Assembly (NCBI GenBank): GCA_014360895.1
Contig: JACIWQ010000005.1
Span: 1-57,423, forward strand
Direction: 5' to 3'
Source: Thermoflexales bacterium
GTDB taxonomy: Bacteria; Chloroflexota; Anaerolineae; B4-G1; DUEL01
DNA: 57,423 nucleotides
Shown: one piece after another, positions 16,581 through 24,011 of the stretch
Position numbering within the stretch: position 1 is the stretch's first letter
How the letters are laid out: each line of letters opens with the position of its first letter
The notes under the pieces: generated by a model
Database searches by the model: none
What the model was told of the DNA's origin: nothing
The model's input: only the letters and a program-made list of their open reading frames with translations
Position numbers and translations under genes: made by a program

Positions 16581-17143
16581 TCCCGCTCAACACCTTTTTC
16601 TGGATGGTTGTCCTGATGTTCGGCCTTATCGGCGCGCTGCGGGGGTGGGTGCGGGAGTTGCTGGTCACCCTGGCCATTATCTCTGCCTACTTCCTGCGCT
16701 GGCTTTTCCTGAACATCATTCCGTTTGTCCGGGAGTACCTGAGAGACCGCTCGCCCATAGACCAGTTCTACATTTTCAGCGCGCTCTTCGTCATTATGGC
16801 TCTCTTCGGCTACGCCGGGCCGGTGATGTCGCCCTACCTGGCTGGAAAGGCGCGGCGGGAAAAGATTCAGGACCTGCTTCTGGGGTTCATCGTCGGCGCC
16901 GCCAACGGCTACCTGCTGGCGGGCACGATATGGGGGTTTCTGCACGCGGCCAACTATGGCCTTCCCCCGGACCTCCCACCGGAGATGTTGCAGCAGATGT
17001 CAGGGGTCTGGGGTATCCGCTTCCCGGACCCCGAGGTAGTTCGGTTCGCCGAAACATTCCTCCCTCACGCCTGGATGAGCGACACCATAATGCTCATCCT
17101 GACCGGGGCGACGCTGATTACGGTGTTGGTGGTGCTGCTATAG
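16577..17143 (+). CDS. CvpA-like integral membrane protein
   Basis: The 188-aa protein has four to five predicted membrane helices. The N-terminal segment LIGALRGWVRELLVTLAII fits the CvpA/colicin-V-production pattern (G-x-x-R-G then a long helix). GYAGPV and LLGFIVGAANGYLLAG in the middle also match the fold. CvpA proteins are thought to act in envelope homeostasis, but their role is unclear. It is translationally coupled to murG (ATGA), so it is probably a genuine cluster member. Confidence is higher for membrane topology than for family. Confidence 0.65.
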   Translation: MIPLNTFFWMVVLMFGLIGALRGWVRELLVTLAIISAYFLRWLFLNIIPFVREYLRDRSPIDQFYIFSALFVIMALFGYAGPVMSPYLAGKARREKIQDLLLGFIVGAANGYLLAGTIWGFLHAANYGLPPDLPPEMLQQMSGVWGIRFPDPEVVRFAETFLPHAWMSDTIMLILTGATLITVLVVLL

Positions 17144-17157
17144 GGGAGGGTAAACCG

Positions 17158-18336
17158 ATGGAAAATGAGACCCTGCAAATCCGTCAGGGAGTTTTGGGCC
17201 CCATTCGGGAATTCCCGCCTGGGGGGTTGAAACTCTTCCCTTTCACTCTGTTTATCGGCAAGCAGGGGACGGGCAAGTCACTGGTCTCACAAATCCTGTA
17301 CTTTTTCAGGAACCTGCCTTTTTTGGTGCAGTTTTACCGCGCCGGTTTAGGACCGGAGGCCGGTCCGGAAACGATTGTACGGAGTGCCCTGGACGAACTG
17401 CGCAGCGCTCAACGGGCTTTCGCCGTTTTCGCCAAACCCTCTGTGTCCATTGAGTATATCCCGCCCGACGGCCGGAAGGGACTGGGGATCGGGATGGATC
17501 GGCGAAATCGCCGGATCGTCCCGCACAAGCGCCTTCGGGAGGAGATAGAGAGTCTGATACAGAGAGGGGAGGGGACCCCGCTGGGGGATGCGCTGTACAT
17601 CCCTGCCGAACGGGTGTTATATTCTCACGCCCGGGGGCCCGAACCCTGGAGGATCCTGGCCGTACCCGCCACACTGAGTCGCTTTGCCACCGTTCTGGAA
17701 ATTTTAGGTGAGACTTTCAAGAGATGGCCCGACGGTGAACCGGACACGGAAGAGGGGCGATGGGTGCGAAAGATGGGGAGAATCGCACTGGCTGGAGAGG
17801 CCTATCGGGTGGGGGAGTACTGGAAATGGGAATACGGTGAGGAAGAGCGCCTGGATATTGATATGGCCTCGTCCGGCCAGAAAGCCAACTGGCCCATCGT
17901 TTTGCTGGCGGAGGCTCTCTTCTCGTGGCGTCGGGAGCGGAAAATCCCACCCGATTTCGCCATCCACGTGGAGGAGCCGGAAATCCACCTGCACCCGGAG
18001 GCCCAGGTCGCAATCGTCAAAATCCTGGCCTATCTGGTCAACCACGGCTTCCGCGTCCTGGTGACGACCCATTCCCTGACCGTCCTATATGCGCTGAACA
18101 ACCTGCTGGCCGCATCGGCTTTGCCGGAGGAGTTCGTGGAGCCGGGTCTTCCGGAGCCGGAGGTGCGCTTAAAGCCGGGAATGGCGGGAGCGTACCTTTT
18201 CCGGGAGGACGGCGTTGTGGTCAGCCTGGTGGATGCGGAGACCGGGCTCCTATCTGAAGCGGAACTGGCCGAAACCGGCGAGCAATTAATGGTGGAGGCC
18301 AACCGGATAGAATACTTGAGAGCATACGGGGCGTGA
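17158..18336 (+). CDS. AAA/ABC-type ATPase of the OLD/DUF3696-like group
   Basis: The 392-aa soluble ATPase has Walker A GKQGTGKS (34-41), an ABC-like signature SSGQKANWP near 238, Walker B HVEEPEIHLHPE (E272-E273) and an H-loop TTHS. Single-domain ATPases of this type (AAA_15/AAA_21, DUF3696) act with nuclease partners in anti-phage systems such as Septu, Gabija and other OLD-like systems. Start ATG 17158 has GGGGAGGG 8 nt upstream. The next gene encodes a PD-(D/E)XK-like protein and overlaps murC, so the two form an operon within the dcw cluster. A function in defence is inferred from architecture, not shown. Confidence 0.85.
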   Translation: MENETLQIRQGVLGPIREFPPGGLKLFPFTLFIGKQGTGKSLVSQILYFFRNLPFLVQFYRAGLGPEAGPETIVRSALDELRSAQRAFAVFAKPSVSIEYIPPDGRKGLGIGMDRRNRRIVPHKRLREEIESLIQRGEGTPLGDALYIPAERVLYSHARGPEPWRILAVPATLSRFATVLEILGETFKRWPDGEPDTEEGRWVRKMGRIALAGEAYRVGEYWKWEYGEEERLDIDMASSGQKANWPIVLLAEALFSWRRERKIPPDFAIHVEEPEIHLHPEAQVAIVKILAYLVNHGFRVLVTTHSLTVLYALNNLLAASALPEEFVEPGLPEPEVRLKPGMAGAYLFREDGVVVSLVDAETGLLSEAELAETGEQLMVEANRIEYLRAYGA

Positions 18337-18339
18337 GGG

Positions 18340-18912
18340 ATGTGTCGGCTGGCCGACTATTGTATCTACGACTCCGCGGAACGCTCTACTTATTCTGCAG
18401 AAGATAGCTCTTTGTCCATTACTGTCCAAAAGGATGAACGACTTCTGGTGTATGACCTGGAGACCTATCTGGGCAAACGTCCAATCAAAAGGCCAGACCT
18501 CCTGCTGATTGGCCGGGTCGGAGAAGGGCCCTGGATTGTCGTGCTGATGGAAACCAAGAGCGGAACGGGCTGGGAAAAGGCGATAAAACAATTCCGCGAA
18601 GTTCTGCCTGCATTAGGAAAAGGCGGAGAGGAGGGCGGGGAACAACACCATCAGGAATGCGCTGACCGACTCCCTCTGGGTAGAGACCACAGGGTGGTCG
18701 CTGTGGTGCTTGGTCAGGTGGGGAAAGAATACAGAAAGTCCCTGCAGCCGGGTGGGTTCGGAGACCGAAGGAGAAAGCAAATTCGCGATATCTCTTGGAG
18801 AGGCAAGCCTGTACCGGTGGTCCCGCCAATGTCGGGAAAATCGTTTCGCTCGCTCAGGCAGTTCTGGATTCAGTTGGGCGTTCTCCCACGCTCCGGGTCA
18901 ACAGCGCGATGA
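18340..18912 (+). CDS. PD-(D/E)XK nuclease-like partner of the ATPase
   Basis: The 190-aa protein has a segment with the order expected for a PD-(D/E)XK core: D53 in RPDLLLIGR, then the strand WIVVLMETKSG with E71-x-K73, then a helix with Q84 (KAIKQF). I do not recognise a named family. The C-terminal third is basic. It starts 3 nt after the ATPase stop, with CGGGGCG about 8 nt upstream, and its stop overlaps the murC ATG (ATGA, 18909-18912). The nuclease assignment rests on this motif and on pairing with an ATPase. The frame is open throughout. Confidence 0.6.
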   Translation: MCRLADYCIYDSAERSTYSAEDSSLSITVQKDERLLVYDLETYLGKRPIKRPDLLLIGRVGEGPWIVVLMETKSGTGWEKAIKQFREVLPALGKGGEEGGEQHHQECADRLPLGRDHRVVAVVLGQVGKEYRKSLQPGGFGDRRRKQIRDISWRGKPVPVVPPMSGKSFRSLRQFWIQLGVLPRSGSTAR

Positions 18913-20363
18913 TGCTGGATTTGCGGACTGTTCGCCATATTCACTTCATCGGCATTGGCGGGGCGGGGCTCTCGGCGATGGCCCGGGTGCTGATGGAGCG
19001 AGGGGCCGTCGTCTCCGGCTCCGACCTGACCCTCTCTCCGGCGGCGGAAGCGCTGATGCGGGACGGCGCGCGGGTCTATGTGGGCCACCGGGCCGAGAAC
19101 GTGGCGGGCGCGGACGTGGTCATCGCCTCTTCGGCGGTGCGGGAGGACAACGTGGAGGTCCAGGCGGCGCGGGCGGCGGGCATCCCGGTGCTCCGCCGTG
19201 CGCAGGTGCTGGGCCAACTGATGGAGGGACACATCGGCATCGCCGTCGCGGGGACCCACGGGAAGACGACGACAACGGCGATGATTGCGACGGTTCTCTG
19301 GGAGGCCGGCCTGGACCCGACCTTCATCGTCGGCGGGACGCTGGTGGGGCCGGGGACCAACGCCCGAGCGGGCGGCGGACCGCATTTCGTCATTGAGGCC
19401 GACGAGTACGACCGGACCTTTCTGGCGCTGACGCCGCGCATCGCCGTGGTGACCAACGTGGAGCACGACCACCCGGATTGCTACCCGACTTTTGAGGACT
19501 TCCGGGCCGCCTTCGCCGAGTTCGTCGCCCGGATTCCGCCCGACGGCCTGCTGGTGGCCTGCTGGGACCACCCTGTGGCGCGGGAACTGGGCCGGGAACG
19601 GCGGGCCCAGGGCGGACGGGTCGTCTTCTACGGCTTCGCCGCAGGCGGCTGCTTCGCTGCGCTCGCAGTGACAACCTCGCCGCGCGGCGGCCGGGAACGG
19701 GGCGCAGAGTGGACGGCCCGGCGTGTCCACGCCAACCCGTCCGGCGGGACGGACTTCTACGCGGTCCGGTCGGGGCGGACGCTGGGGGAGGTCCGGCTGC
19801 GGGTGCCGGGGGAGCACAACGTCCTGAACGCGCTGGCCGCGCTGGCAGTGGCCGAGGAGGTCGGCGTGCCCTTTCCCACGGCCCGGGCCGCGCTTTCGGG
19901 CTTCCGGGGCGTGGGGCGCCGCTTTGAGGTCAAGGGGGAGGCGGAGGGGGTGGTCGTCGTGGACGACTACGCTCACCACCCGACGGAGATTCGGGCGACC
20001 CTGGCAGCGGCCCGTCAGCGGTTCCCCGGACGGCCGGTCTGGGCGGTCTGGCAGCCGCACACCTACAGCCGGACGAAGGCGCTGCTGGAGGAGTTCGCGG
20101 AGGCTTTTGACCAGGCCGACCACGTGGTGGTGCTCCCGATCTACGCCGCGCGGGAGTCGGACACCCTGGGGGTCAGCAGCGCCGACGTGGTGGCCCGGAT
20201 GCGCCACCCCGACGCGCGGGTCGTGGGCTCCCGGGAGGAGGCGGTGGCGCTCTTAGGGACGGAGGTCCGGCCCGGCGACGTGGTCCTTACCCTGGGCGCG
20301 GGGGATGGGGATAAGGTGGGGGAGTGGTTGCTGGAGGCGCTGAGGCGGGGGGCTGAAGCGTGA
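18909..20363 (+). CDS. murC: UDP-MurNAc:L-alanine ligase
   Basis: MurC adds the first amino acid, L-alanine, to UDP-MurNAc. The 484-aa protein has the N-terminal glycine loop HFIGIGGAGLSAMA, the ATP loop GTHGKTTTTAMI (about 115-126), FVIEADEYDRTFL, NVEHDHPDCY, VPGEHNVLNALAAL and VVDDYAHHPTEI, all MurC hallmarks. Around residues 245-265 the sequence AAGGCFAALAVTTSPRGG is encoded by a dispersed palindromic repeat and seems to be an in-frame insertion relative to family members. The stop TGA lies in a GTGAAAC heptamer repeat. The start overlaps the nuclease-like gene; ATG 18912 is an equal alternative. Confidence 0.95.
   Translation: MMLDLRTVRHIHFIGIGGAGLSAMARVLMERGAVVSGSDLTLSPAAEALMRDGARVYVGHRAENVAGADVVIASSAVREDNVEVQAARAAGIPVLRRAQVLGQLMEGHIGIAVAGTHGKTTTTAMIATVLWEAGLDPTFIVGGTLVGPGTNARAGGGPHFVIEADEYDRTFLALTPRIAVVTNVEHDHPDCYPTFEDFRAAFAEFVARIPPDGLLVACWDHPVARELGRERRAQGGRVVFYGFAAGGCFAALAVTTSPRGGRERGAEWTARRVHANPSGGTDFYAVRSGRTLGEVRLRVPGEHNVLNALAALAVAEEVGVPFPTARAALSGFRGVGRRFEVKGEAEGVVVVDDYAHHPTEIRATLAAARQRFPGRPVWAVWQPHTYSRTKALLEEFAEAFDQADHVVVLPIYAARESDTLGVSSADVVARMRHPDARVVGSREEAVALLGTEVRPGDVVLTLGAGDGDKVGEWLLEALRRGAEA
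19648..19684. repeat. Dispersed palindromic repeat inserted in frame within murC
   Basis: These 37 bp are identical, in reverse orientation, to 29097-29133 downstream of ftsZ. Both belong to the GTCA(T/C)TGCGAG family seen at 44239-44505 and 48236-48310. Here the element is read through as protein without breaking the frame. Confidence 0.85.
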
Positions 20364-20415
20364 AACGTGAAACGTGAAGCGTGAAACGTGAGGCGTGAAA
20401 CGTGAAACGTGAGGT
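20360..20415. repeat. Heptamer tandem repeat (GTGAAAC type) after murC
   Basis: About eight degenerate 7-bp units GTGAAAC/GTGAAGC/GTGAGGC occur without interruption. The first unit supplies the murC stop codon. The same heptamer appears on the opposite strand at 52405-52435 and 56190-56272. Confidence 0.9.
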
Positions 20416-20435
20416 GGGAAGCGGGGGAGGTGCCG

Positions 20436-20576
20436 ATGGCCAACCAGAGTGAGCGCACGTTGGGGCGACTGCAGCGGGTGCGGCGGCGACGCCGAAAGCG
20501 GAACGCCTTCGCCAGCGAGGTGCTGGCGGCCAAACTGGAACTGGTCCAGGCCCAGAAGTCCCGCTCTGGGCGGTAG
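20436..20576 (+). CDS. Very small basic protein, 46 aa
   Basis: The frame starts MANQSERTLGRLQRVRRRRR, continues KRNAFASEVLAAKLELVQAQ and ends KSRSGR. About a third of residues are Arg or Lys, clustered at 11-22, followed by an amphipathic helix. GGGGGAGG at 20423-20430 lies 5 nt before the ATG, one of the strongest ribosome sites in the window, which argues for translation. It could be a nucleic-acid-binding or ribosome-associated small protein, but I recognise no family. It lies between murC and the oppositely oriented VapBC pair. Confidence 0.6.
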   Translation: MANQSERTLGRLQRVRRRRRKRNAFASEVLAAKLELVQAQKSRSGR

Positions 20577-20579
20577 GGC

Positions 20580-21017
20580 CTACAGGTTTATTGGGGATTG
20601 GGGCGACGGAAGAATCTGGAAGCGGTCGCAGTGCGCGGGGCGGATAATGTTGAAGTGACGATAATCCAGCGTAAGGATGGTCGTTATCTTCAGCCGTTCC
20701 GCGATCGCCACAATCGCTGCATCCGTGAAATCCAGGCCGATGTCTTCGTAGCGCTCAAGGAGTTCCAGGACTCGCGGCAGGTCGCGGGGCTGAAGGGGTT
20801 CCACAGGGATAGCGTTTCGGATCAGTTCTCGCAAGAATTGCCGCATCGCTCTGCGGCCCAGCCGTGAGTCTAATAAATAGCAGATTTCTGGCAGTACCGG
20901 GCAAGGGAGTACCAGAGGGGCCTGGAAGGTCTGCGCCACGGCCAGGGCTCGGGCGTGATGACGGTCGCTGGAATCCGCAAGGGCGAAGAGGAATCCGGTG
21001 TCAGCGAGGGCTACCAT
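20580..21017 (-). CDS. vapC: PIN-domain toxin (VapC family), minus strand
   Basis: The 145-aa PIN domain has D6 (MVALADTGFLFAL), E44 (LPEICYLL), D96/D99 (GLDFTDAAIVAIAE) and D118 (LTLDYRHF), so the catalytic acid set is complete. It is expected to be an RNase toxin controlled by the ribbon-helix-helix antitoxin whose gene overlaps its start by 17 nt. ATG 21017 is chosen since the fold begins there; an upstream extension would run antisense through the antitoxin region. The pair is transcribed against the dcw genes. Confidence 0.9.
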   Translation of the reverse strand: MVALADTGFLFALADSSDRHHARALAVAQTFQAPLVLPCPVLPEICYLLDSRLGRRAMRQFLRELIRNAIPVEPLQPRDLPRVLELLERYEDIGLDFTDAAIVAIAERLKITTILTLDYRHFNIIRPAHCDRFQILPSPQSPINL

Positions 21018-21261
21018 GGGGTTCCCAACCGCAGGCAGAAGTGGTTTCTGCCTTGAGGATTTCCTCACTCTGTTCGGCGATGTCGCCCTGACCGGAGGCG
21101 CCCAGGCCGGTGATAGCGGCCAGGAAAGCGCCGGACGAGGGGGTTGTCCTCTCTTCGTAAAGGCGCAGGGCGTCGGCAACGATGTCCGCCGGGCGGCGCC
21201 GCTCCCGCCGGGCGAGAGAGCGAATTCTTTGTACCAGATTGCGGTCCAAAATCCAGATCAT
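21001..21261 (-). CDS. vapB: Ribbon-helix-helix antitoxin (VapB-like), minus strand
   Basis: The 86-aa protein begins MIWILDRNLVQRIRSLARRE, then RRRPADIVADALRLYEER, a ribbon-helix-helix DNA-binding domain, followed by an acidic tail that would cover the toxin. ATG 21261 is preceded by GGAGCGG. The perfect 18-bp palindrome directly upstream is a probable autoregulatory operator. It overlaps vapC by 17 nt. Confidence 0.83.
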   Translation of the reverse strand: MIWILDRNLVQRIRSLARRERRRPADIVADALRLYEERTTPSSGAFLAAITGLGASGQGDIAEQSEEILKAETTSACGWEPHGSPR

Positions 21262-21262
21262 G

Positions 21263-21308
21263 TTTCCGCTCCAGCGGAAATTATAACACGCCCTGGCCTG
21301 GATGCCAA
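21263..21308 (-). promoter_or_regulatory. vapBC promoter and palindromic operator
   Basis: On the minus strand, TTGGCA (21308-21303) and TATAAT (21285-21280) are spaced by 17 bp. Between the -10 and the start codon lies a perfect palindrome, TTTCCGCT-CC-AGCGGAAA (21263-21280). Binding there would block initiation, as expected for antitoxin autorepression. Confidence 0.8.
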
Positions 21309-21356
21309 ACTTGTTGCGAAGAATCTCTGCGTTCTCCGCGCTCTCTGCGGTGAAAC

Positions 21357-22286
21357 ATGAACCTTGCTTCGCTTCTGGAGTGGGCCTCGGGGTTGGGAGA
21401 GCGGGCGCGGCGGGAAGAGCCGCTGGCGTCCTACACCGCGATGCGCGTCGGCGGGCCGGCGGACCTGCTGGTGGTCTGCCGGACGACGGAGGAGGTGGTA
21501 GAGGCAGTGGAGCGGGCGCGCGCGGCGGGGGTGCCATGGCGGGTCCTGGGCGGCGGCTGCAACGTCCTGGTCTCCGACGCCGGGGTGCGGGGGCTGGTGG
21601 TGGTCAACCGGGCCGACCGGACCCGCATAGAGGCCGACGGGACGGTCTGGGCGGAGGCCGGGGCGCCGATGGCCGCGCTGGCCCGGGAGACGGCGGCCCG
21701 GGGCCTGGCCGGGCTGGAGTGGGCGGCAGGATTGCCGGGGACCGTCGGCGGGGCGGTGGTGGGGAACGCGGGCGCCTTCGGGGGCGACGTAGCCTCGGTG
21801 CTGCGCAGCGTCACCCTGCTGGAGCGGGACGGGAGTATCGCGGAGCGGCCCGCGGACTGGATGGCCTTCGCCTACCGGGAGAGCCGGATCAAACGGTTGC
21901 CGCCGCAGGAGCGGCCCGTCGTCCTGGCGGCGACGTTCTGCCTGACGCCCGGCGACTCGGCCGTGCTGGCGGCCCGGGTGGAGGAGATTCTGACCTGGCG
22001 GCGGACCCGTCATCCCTCGGGGGCGACAATGGGGTCTACCTTCAAGAACCCTCCCGGCAACCACGCGGGGCGGCTGATAGAGGCGGCGGGGCTGAAGGGG
22101 TATCGCATCGGCGGGGCGATGGTCTCGGAACTACACGCCAACTTTCTCATCAACACCGGCTCCGCCACCGCCGCCGACGTCCGGGCCCTCATCCGGCACA
22201 TCCAGGCCGAGGTGGAGCGACAGTTCGGCATCCGGCTGGAGCCGGAGGTGGAGTTTATTGGGTGGGACGCGGATGAACGCGGATGA
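21357..22286 (+). CDS. murB: UDP-N-acetylenolpyruvoylglucosamine reductase
   Basis: MurB is the FAD enzyme that reduces UDP-GlcNAc-enolpyruvate to UDP-MurNAc with NADPH. The 309-aa protein has the FAD segment TAMRVGGPADLLVVC and VLGGGCNVLVSDAGVRG, then GLEWAAGLPGTVGGAVVGNAGAFGG. The catalytic Ser region GATMGSTFKNP and HANFLIN are typical of type II MurB. ATG 21357 immediately follows a repeat arm (GCGGTGAAAC). The last residues DADERG come from a 10-bp tandem repeat that also supplies the stop. Confidence 0.95.
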   Translation: MNLASLLEWASGLGERARREEPLASYTAMRVGGPADLLVVCRTTEEVVEAVERARAAGVPWRVLGGGCNVLVSDAGVRGLVVVNRADRTRIEADGTVWAEAGAPMAALARETAARGLAGLEWAAGLPGTVGGAVVGNAGAFGGDVASVLRSVTLLERDGSIAERPADWMAFAYRESRIKRLPPQERPVVLAATFCLTPGDSAVLAARVEEILTWRRTRHPSGATMGSTFKNPPGNHAGRLIEAAGLKGYRIGGAMVSELHANFLINTGSATAADVRALIRHIQAEVERQFGIRLEPEVEFIGWDADERG

Positions 22287-22316
22287 ACGCGGATGAACGC
22301 GGATAAACGCGGATGT
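22267..22316. repeat. 10-bp tandem repeat ACGCGGATGA at the murB 3' end
   Basis: Five near-identical 10-bp units occur from 22268. The same decamer or its complement recurs at 22741-22811, 27888-27918, 38465-38490 and 45680-45700, in hairpin-forming arrangements. Confidence 0.9.
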
Positions 22317-22341
22317 GTTTTTGCTTTTCAGGAGGTCGGAA

Positions 22342-22791
22342 GTGCTTGCAGATCTTAAGCATCGGGAGATCACGGAGAGGATTCTTCACGTGTTCTTCAA
22401 GGTGGTTTATCCGCAATTGGGGTACGGGTTTCTGGAGAAGGTGTATGAGAACGCGATGGCCATCGCGTTGCAGGAGGCCGGATTGCGGGTTCAGCAACAG
22501 GTCCGGATTCCTGTGTATTTTCACGGACAACTGGTGGGAGAATACATCGCGGATTTGCTGGTTGAAGACGCCGTTATTGTGGAATTGAAGGCGGTTTCTC
22601 AGTTGACCAAAGAACATGAGGCGCAACTGTTGAACTACCTGCGGGCCACACCCTATGAAGTAGGGCTTCTGCTGAATTTCGGGCCCAAGCCCGATTTCTG
22701 CCGTCGGGCCTTTGACAACGAGCGCAAAACGGTGACTTGGGACGCGGAGGGACGCAGATCAACGCGGAAATATTCATCAAAATCCGCGTAA
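22342..22791 (+). CDS. GxxExxY-family protein (PDDEXK_3-like)
   Basis: The 149-aa protein contains the naming motif in LGYGFLEKVYENAM and a PD-(D/E)XK-like strand pair IADLLVEDAVIVELKAV (D-x(n)-E-x-K). GxxExxY proteins are common, often near mobile elements, and their function is unknown. Start GTG 22342 is chosen because AGGAGG (22330-22335) lies 6 nt upstream and the family begins about here; an ATG at 22315 lies before the ribosome site. The C-terminal segment after TWDAEG is encoded by a repeat hairpin. It sits between murB and ddl as an inserted gene. Confidence 0.85.
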   Translation: MLADLKHREITERILHVFFKVVYPQLGYGFLEKVYENAMAIALQEAGLRVQQQVRIPVYFHGQLVGEYIADLLVEDAVIVELKAVSQLTKEHEAQLLNYLRATPYEVGLLLNFGPKPDFCRRAFDNERKTVTWDAEGRRSTRKYSSKSA

Positions 22792-22811
22792 ATCCGCGTT
22801 TATCGGCGTCC
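22741..22811. repeat. Hairpin repeat of the CGCGGA family before ddl
   Basis: The left arm GACGCGGAGGGACGCAGATC and the right arm ending ATCCGCGTTTATCGGCGTCC are complementary in 10-bp steps, with an AT-rich centre. It overlaps the 3' end of the GxxExxY gene and ends just before the ddl ribosome site. Confidence 0.85.
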
Positions 22812-22823
22812 AAAGGAGCAAAA

Positions 22824-23951
22824 ATGGGCAAGATTCGGGTTGGGGTGCTGTTTGGAGGGCGGTCGGGGGAGCACGAGATCAGCCTGATCTCGGCCCGGTC
22901 GGTGATGCGGGTGATGGACCCGGAGAAGTACGAGGTGGTCCCGATCGGCATCACCAAGGACGGGCGCTGGCTGGCCTCGGGCGACCCGATGGCCGCGCTG
23001 ACCCAGGGCGACGAATGTCTCAGCAGCCCGGCCGCGCTCTTAGGCGACCCGACACACCGGGGCGTCGTCTCCCTGAAAGAACTGGAGCCCCACCTGGCCC
23101 GCGCGCTCCTGGCCGAACTGGACGTCGTCTTCCCGGTCCTGCACGGGCCCTACGGGGAGGACGGGACGGTCCAGGGGCTCCTGGACCTGGCGGGCATCCC
23201 GTACGTGGGCGCCGGGGTGGCCGCGTCGGCGCTGGGGATGGACAAAGTCCTCTTCAAGGACCTGATGCGGGCCCACGGCCTGCCCATCGTGAAGTACATC
23301 GTGGTCAAGCGCAGGGAGTGGGAGCGGGACCCGGAGGCGGTCCTGGACCGGGTGGAGGGCGAACTGGGGTACCCCGTCTTCACCAAACCGGCCAACCTGG
23401 GCTCCAGCGTGGGGGTCAACAAGTGTCGCAACCGGGAGGAACTGGCGCGGGGGCTCGCCGACGCGGCCCAGTACGACCGGAAACTGCTGGTGGAGGCCGC
23501 GGTCCCGCAGGCCCGGGAGATTGAGGTCAGCGTCCTGGGGAACGACGAGCCCATCGCGTCGGTGCCGGGGGAAATCATTCCCAGCCGGGAGTTCTACAGT
23601 TACGCCGCCAAGTACCTGGACGACGGGGACCGGGCGTCTAAACTGCTCATTCCCGCGCCGCTACCGGAGGAGGTGGCCCAGCGGGCGCGCGAGTTGGCCA
23701 TTCGGGCCTACCTGGCGGTGGACTGCGCGGGGATGGCGCGGGTGGACTTCCTGCTCTCGCGGGAGACGGGGGAACTCTTCGTCAGCGAACTGAACACCAT
23801 TCCCGGTTTCACCGCCATCAGTATGTACCCGAAGTTGTGGGAGGCCAGCGGGATTCCGTACCCGGAGTTGATTGACCGGCTCATTCGGTTGGCCTTGGAA
23901 CGGCACGCAGACCGGGCGCGGAACCGGGTGTCGTATCAGCCGGAGGAGTAG
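22824..23951 (+). CDS. ddl: D-alanine:D-alanine ligase
   Basis: Ddl makes the D-Ala-D-Ala dipeptide used by MurF. The 375-aa ATP-grasp protein starts MGKIRVGVLFGGRSGEHEIS, with VFPVLHGPYGEDGTVQGLLD and GVGASAL-type sequence. It also shows VFTKPANLGSSVGVNK, the omega loop FYSYAAKYLDDGD (the Tyr of dipeptide rather than depsipeptide ligases), and FVSELNTIPGFTAISMYPKL. ATG 22824 has AAAGGAG upstream. It completes the precursor pathway in this cluster apart from murA and murE. Confidence 0.96.
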   Translation: MGKIRVGVLFGGRSGEHEISLISARSVMRVMDPEKYEVVPIGITKDGRWLASGDPMAALTQGDECLSSPAALLGDPTHRGVVSLKELEPHLARALLAELDVVFPVLHGPYGEDGTVQGLLDLAGIPYVGAGVAASALGMDKVLFKDLMRAHGLPIVKYIVVKRREWERDPEAVLDRVEGELGYPVFTKPANLGSSVGVNKCRNREELARGLADAAQYDRKLLVEAAVPQAREIEVSVLGNDEPIASVPGEIIPSREFYSYAAKYLDDGDRASKLLIPAPLPEEVAQRARELAIRAYLAVDCAGMARVDFLLSRETGELFVSELNTIPGFTAISMYPKLWEASGIPYPELIDRLIRLALERHADRARNRVSYQPEE

Positions 23952-24011
23952 GGGAGCGGAGGGGCTGGGGGAGCAGAGGGGTAGGGGAGCAGGAGAGCAG
24001 AGGAGAGAGGC
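23952..24011. repeat. Purine-rich degenerate tandem repeat
   Basis: The 60-bp gap between ddl and the AlbA-type gene is almost entirely G/A, built from GGGGAGC, GGAGGGG and GAGCAGAGG steps. It includes the next gene's ribosome site. Confidence 0.7.

Noticed and set aside
17158..18336. The ATPase as an ABC transporter subunit
   Set aside because: No permease is adjacent, and the EEPEIHLHP Walker B and single SSGQ signature fit OLD/DUF3696-type ATPases rather than transporter ATPases.
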